Source: JBBSUX01 sp038234045 (GTDB taxonomy: Bacteria > Pseudomonadota > Gammaproteobacteria > Burkholderiales > Burkholderiaceae_C). Taken from it: a stretch of 8,513 nt of DNA. The stretch lies in NCBI GenBank assembly GCA_038234045.1, contig JBBSUX010000154.1, positions 1-8,513 of the forward strand, in the 5' to 3' direction. Made by a program: the position numbers and the translations under genes. Shown here piece by piece: positions 5,442-8,513 of this stretch. Below the pieces are notes generated by a model. It searched no databases and had not been told where the DNA came from. It saw only the letters and a program-made list of their open reading frames with translations. Each line of letters begins with the position of its first letter. The stretch's first letter is position 1.

Positions 5442-7904
5442 ATGCAACAGACCCTCGCGCACCGCCTTCGTTTCACAACGAATTTAATAGCTGCCTGCGC
5501 AATGACAGTATGCGCTAGCAGCACTTTTTATACTAAAAATGTGAATGCGCAGACGGCTGTGGGCGCGGCGCCCTCGGCGGTCGGTTCGCGCGAACCGGTA
5601 ACGCTTGATTTCGCCAATGCCGAGATCGATTCGGTAGCGCGCACCATGTCCACCATCACCGGGCGCAACATCGTGATCGACCCGCGCGTGAAGGGCACGA
5701 TGACGCTGGTGACCGAGCGCCCGGTGCCACCGGCAGTCGCCTTCAACCAGTTTCTTGCGGCGCTCCGTTTGCAGGGCTTTGCGGTAGTCGAATCGGCCGG
5801 CCTCTACAAGGTGGTGCCAGAAGCCGAGGCCAAGCTGCAAGGCGGCTCGGTCACGGTCACGACACCCGGCGCCCGCAACACGGTAGGCGGCAACCAGATC
5901 GCCACCGAAATCTTCAAGCTCAATTTCGAGAATGCGGCCAATCTGGTGCCGGTGCTGCGCCCGTTGATCAGCCCCAACAACACCATCAACGTGAACCCGG
6001 GCAACAACTCGCTGGTGATTACCGACTACGCCGAGAACCTGAAGCGTCTCGGCAAGATCATCGCGGCGATGGATGTGTCCAACGGCAGCGATGTCGAGGT
6101 GATTCCGCTGCAGCACGCGCTGGCCACCGATCTGGCGCCGCTGGTGCTGCGGCTGGTCGAGCCCGCAGGCGGATCGTCGGCCGCTGCGCCGCGCGCGAGT
6201 CCCGGCCTGCCCGGCGCCGGTGGCGTCAACGCCGCCGCCAGCCAGGCCCAGGGTGAAGCTGGCTACAGCACCACGCTGATAGCGGAGCCGCGCAGCAATT
6301 CGATCATCCTGCGCGCCGCCACTCCGGCGCGGGTAGCGCTGGTGCGCTCGCTGATAGCCAAGCTCGACCGGCCCACCAATCTGGGCGACAACGGCGACGC
6401 CGGCAACATCCATGTGGTGTATCTGAAGAATGCCGAGGCGACCCGCCTGGCGGTCACGTTACGCGCCGCACTGGCATCGCTCGCGCCACCCGGCTCCAAC
6501 ACGGCCGCGGCAGCGGGCAGCAGCGGCGCGGCCGGCGGCGGCGGTGCCAATGGCGGCGGTCTGGGCAGCCCGACATCGCAGCCGCAAACCGCCGGCTACG
6601 GCGGCGGTGGCTCCTTCGGCAGCGGCGGCAGCGCAACGGGCGTCAGCACTGGCGCATCGGCCAACTTCGGCAACAGCGCGATACCCTCCACTGGCGGCAG
6701 CATCCAGGCCGATCCGGCCACCAATTCGCTCATCATCACCGCCAGCGAACCCGAGTTCCGCCAGCTGCGCGCTGTCATCGACAAACTCGATGGCAGGCGC
6801 GCACAGGTGTTGGTGGAAAGCCTGGTGGTGGAGGTCAACGCCAACAAGGTCGCCGATTTCGGCATCCAGTGGCAGGCCGCGCTCGGTCATCAGGGCGGCG
6901 GTACCGTGGGCGTAATCGGCAACAACTCCAGCATCGCCGGAACGAACATCCTTGGCCTTGCGCTGGCGGCTGCCACTGGCACGACAGCTGCGCTGGCAGC
7001 CAATCCGCCCTCGCCCGGTTTCAACCTTGCGCTGGCGCCCCGTATCGCAGGCAAGTACTACCTCGGCGCACTCGCCAACTTCCTGCAGAACTCGGGAGAT
7101 GCCAATGTGCTTTCCACCCCGAATCTGCTCACGCTCGACAACGAGGAAGCCCGCATCATCATCGGCCAGAACGTGCCGTTCGTGACCGGCTCTTACGCCA
7201 ACAGCACCGGTGGCGGCACCGTCAATCCGTTCACCACGGTGGAGCGCAAGGACGTCGGCCTGACCCTGCGCGTCAAGCCCCAGATCGCCGAGAACGGCAC
7301 GGTCAAGATGGCGATCTATCAGGAGGTTTCGAGCGTGGACCAAAGCACACTCGGCAACCCGAACGGCCCGACCACCAACAAACGCTCGATCGAATCCAAT
7401 GTGCTGGTGGACGACGGCAGCATCGTGGTGCTGGGCGGGTTGCTGTCGGACGACTATTCATTCGGGCAAGACAAAGTGCCGGTGCTGGGAGACATCCCGA
7501 TCGTGGGCGGTCTCTTCAGAAACGAAACCCGCAGCCGCAAGAAGACCAATCTGATGGTGTTTCTGCGCCCCATCGTGATCCGCGAAGCATCCGACGCCAA
7601 CAGCGTGACGCAAGACCGCTATGACGCGATCCGCGCGCTTCAACAAAACATCCAGCCTGATAGCAATCCGCTGCTCAAAGGCGTGGAATCGTCACCGATA
7701 TTGCCGCCGCTTGTGGTGCCGCTGCCTTCCTCGCGTCGCGATGGCTCGCCCAGCGCCGACCGCATTCAGGGCACCACGCTGATTCCACGCTCGCAGCCCT
7801 TGCCGCTGCCACCTGTGGTGACGACGCCGCCCGGCGCTCGCCCGGAGATGCGTGGCACATTGCCACCTACCTCCGACCCATCGAGCCGGCGGGAGGGGCC
7901 ATGA
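5442..7904 (+). CDS. gspD: GspD, outer-membrane secretin
   Basis: GspD forms the multimeric outer-membrane channel of the T2SS. The 820-residue protein starts with a Sec signal peptide: n-region with HRLR, hydrophobic core about residues 15-29, probable cleavage after VNA36. Next come N0 (about 52-127, starting PVTLDFANAEIDSVARTM), N1 (about 152-211), N2 (about 217-310) and N3 (about 322-460). The N3 domain is split by a 72-residue Gly/Ser/Ala loop (about 347-418). The secretin barrel follows, with VLSTPNLLTLDNEEARIIIG, the inner gate region VPFVTGSYAN, and the signature VPVLGDIPIVGGLF near residue 679. After the barrel is a Pro-rich tail of about 85 residues; I see no clear pilotin-binding S-domain. 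The signal peptide core is encoded by an AT-rich repeat (5483-5528). The start at 5442 is the only one that keeps the full signal peptide. Confidence 0.96.
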   Translation: MQQTLAHRLRFTTNLIAACAMTVCASSTFYTKNVNAQTAVGAAPSAVGSREPVTLDFANAEIDSVARTMSTITGRNIVIDPRVKGTMTLVTERPVPPAVAFNQFLAALRLQGFAVVESAGLYKVVPEAEAKLQGGSVTVTTPGARNTVGGNQIATEIFKLNFENAANLVPVLRPLISPNNTINVNPGNNSLVITDYAENLKRLGKIIAAMDVSNGSDVEVIPLQHALATDLAPLVLRLVEPAGGSSAAAPRASPGLPGAGGVNAAASQAQGEAGYSTTLIAEPRSNSIILRAATPARVALVRSLIAKLDRPTNLGDNGDAGNIHVVYLKNAEATRLAVTLRAALASLAPPGSNTAAAAGSSGAAGGGGANGGGLGSPTSQPQTAGYGGGGSFGSGGSATGVSTGASANFGNSAIPSTGGSIQADPATNSLIITASEPEFRQLRAVIDKLDGRRAQVLVESLVVEVNANKVADFGIQWQAALGHQGGGTVGVIGNNSSIAGTNILGLALAAATGTTAALAANPPSPGFNLALAPRIAGKYYLGALANFLQNSGDANVLSTPNLLTLDNEEARIIIGQNVPFVTGSYANSTGGGTVNPFTTVERKDVGLTLRVKPQIAENGTVKMAIYQEVSSVDQSTLGNPNGPTTNKRSIESNVLVDDGSIVVLGGLLSDDYSFGQDKVPVLGDIPIVGGLFRNETRSRKKTNLMVFLRPIVIREASDANSVTQDRYDAIRALQQNIQPDSNPLLKGVESSPILPPLVVPLPSSRRDGSPSADRIQGTTLIPRSQPLPLPPVVTTPPGARPEMRGTLPPTSDPSSRREGP
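5483..5528. repeat. AT-rich palindromic repeat, copy 2 (inside the gspD signal peptide)
   Basis: This 46-bp element aligns without gaps to copy 1 at 156-201 (31 of 46 bases identical). It keeps TTT, ATAGCTG, GCGC, GCGCTAG, GCA and the terminal T run. The inner palindrome is weaker: GCGCA (5497-5501) and TGCGC (5511-5515) around a 9-nt loop, so both the stem and the centre have diverged. The whole element lies in coding sequence, beginning on the third base of gspD codon 14 and encoding Leu15 to Phe29, the hydrophobic core of the signal peptide. The local base composition is clearly AT-richer than the surrounding gene, and the unusual codon TTA occurs here (Leu15). Membership of the same repeat family is supported by the matching order and spacing of the conserved blocks. 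Confidence 0.62.
6481..6696 (+). repeat. GGC-rich low-complexity segment in gspD
   Basis: This stretch encodes residues about 347-418 of GspD, almost only Gly, Ser, Ala, Thr, Pro and Asn, with runs such as AAGGGGANGGGLG and YGGGGSFGSGGS. It interrupts the N3 domain between the LRAALASLAPP helix and the SIQADPATNSLIITA strand. Gly/Ser-rich loops at this place are known in many secretins, so the site is expected; the length and GGC-triplet richness suggest expansion by replication slippage. Confidence 0.6.
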
Positions 7905-7915
7905 GGCTCATCTGA
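7901..7915 (+). other. 4-codon open frame bridging gspD and gspE
   Basis: MRLI is framed by an ATG overlapping the gspD stop (ATGA, 7901-7904) and a TGA overlapping the gspE start (TGATG, 7913-7917). A strong purine-rich Shine-Dalgarno-like GGGAGGGG lies at 7891-7898, with GGAGG four bases before the 7901 ATG. The first ATG could catch ribosomes that terminate four codons later and restart on gspE. An AGG at 7904-7906 lies 8 nt before the gspE ATG and could serve gspE directly. Confidence 0.35.
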
Positions 7916-8513
7916 TGCTGCGCCATCCCCTGCCCTACGCCTTCGCCCGCGCGCACCAGCTGCTCCTGGAGGACGACGGCGAACAGCTGCTGCTCTGGCA
8001 TGGACCGCAACCCGATCCTGCGGCCTGCGGCGAGGTGCTGCGCAAATATGGCGTGCGCCAGTTGCAGCGCACCGATGCCGGCACGCTGGCGCAGCGCATC
8101 AGCGGTGCCTATGCGCAGGGCGAATCGAGTGCTGCGACAGTGGTGAGCGAGGTGGAAAGCGATGCCGATCTCTCCCGCATGATGCAAGAGCTGCCGGCGG
8201 TCGAAGACCTGCTGGAAACTGCAGGCGACGCGCCCATCATCCGCATGCTCAATGCCTTGCTCACGCAGGCCGCGCGCGACGGCGCGAGCGACATCCACAT
8301 CGAGCCGTATGAGCGCACCTCGAGCGTGCGTTTCCGGGTCGACGGCACCTTGCGCGAAGTGGTGCAGCCCAACCGCGCGCTGCATGCGGCGCTGATCTCG
8401 CGGCTGAAGATCATGGCCGACCTCGACATCTCCGAAAAACGCCTGCCGCAGGACGGCCGCATCAGTCTTCGTATCGGCACCCGTGCAGTAGATGTGCGCG
8501 TATCCACCCTGCC
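7915..8513 (+). CDS. gspE: GspE, T2SS assembly ATPase (partial, N-terminal part)
   Basis: GspE is the hexameric cytoplasmic ATPase that powers pseudopilus growth and binds the cytoplasmic domain of GspL. The frame starts at ATG 7915, overlapping the stop of a 4-codon frame (TGATG), and stays open for 199 codons to the window edge. The N-terminal domain (about residues 1-100) includes HPLPYAFARAHQLLL and a KYGVRQLQR segment. The family-typical N2E domain follows: APIIRMLNALLTQAARDGASDIHIEPYE (SDIHIEP from about residue 125), VRFRVDGTLREV, then LISRLKIMADLDISEKRLPQDGRI and VDVRVSTLP. The Walker A and B motifs and the tetracysteine metal site, if present, lie beyond the window. The sequence fits GspE better than PilB, given its position after gspD and gspN. 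Confidence 0.94.
   Translation, partial: MLRHPLPYAFARAHQLLLEDDGEQLLLWHGPQPDPAACGEVLRKYGVRQLQRTDAGTLAQRISGAYAQGESSAATVVSEVESDADLSRMMQELPAVEDLLETAGDAPIIRMLNALLTQAARDGASDIHIEPYERTSSVRFRVDGTLREVVQPNRALHAALISRLKIMADLDISEKRLPQDGRISLRIGTRAVDVRVSTL

Noticed and set aside
5497..5529. GCGCA/TGCGC stem followed by TTTTT in gspD as a terminator
   Set aside because: The 5-bp stem is weak, the T run is separated by about 9 bases, and it would end transcription within the gspD signal peptide.
8109..8507. Minus-strand open frames opposite gspE
   Set aside because: The plus strand encodes unmistakable GspE (SDIHIEP, LISRLKIMADLDISEKRLPQDGRI); the antisense frames have no family features.
1..8513. A wholly new defence, mobile or biosynthetic system
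   Set aside because: All coding sequence is explained by known T2SS genes. The unusual material is limited to the two repeats, the low-complexity inserts and the junctions.

Overview
The window is a stretch of a type II secretion system (T2SS, general secretion pathway) operon, read entirely on the + strand. The genes in order are gspH (3' end only), gspI, gspJ, gspK, gspL, gspM, gspN, gspD and gspE (5' part only). GC-rich coding sequence, the arrangement with gspD and gspE downstream of gspN, and a palindromic repeat type I remember from Comamonadaceae genomes all suggest a betaproteobacterium of the order Burkholderiales, probably Comamonadaceae. The species cannot be told from this window.

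Layout: positions 1-82 hold the end of the GspH pseudopilin gene. Positions 79-2368 encode the minor pseudopilins GspI, GspJ and GspK, which form the tip of the pseudopilus. Positions 2467-5419 encode GspL, GspM and GspN, inner-membrane proteins of the assembly platform. Positions 5442-7904 encode the outer-membrane secretin GspD. From 7915 to the window end runs the N-terminal part of the cytoplasmic ATPase GspE. Junctions are very tight: ATGA or GTGA overlaps at H/I, J/K and L/M, and gaps of about 10-30 nt at I/J, M/N, N/D and D/E. The one larger gap (98 nt, gspK-gspL) contains a weak promoter-like hexamer. No stretch over 300 bases lacks a gene. No RNA gene, insertion sequence, CRISPR array or terminator is seen. 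gspC, gspF and gspG are not in the window.

How the parts work together: GspE hydrolyses ATP in the cytoplasm and is held at the membrane by GspL, which pairs with GspM. The platform extends a pseudopilus whose tip is GspH-I-J-K. Folded periplasmic substrates leave through the GspD channel.

The system itself is a known type. The most unusual signal is a pair of related AT-rich palindromic repeats (156-201 and 5483-5528), each lying in the coding sequence of an N-terminal export leader (the prepilin leader of GspI and the signal peptide of GspD) and each read in the same frame relative to the repeat. In GspD the repeat encodes the hydrophobic core of the signal peptide; in GspI it is part of an exceptionally long 55-residue leader. 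Secondary observations are long Ala/Gly-rich insertions in GspJ, GspM and GspD, and very short open frames bridging three gene junctions.
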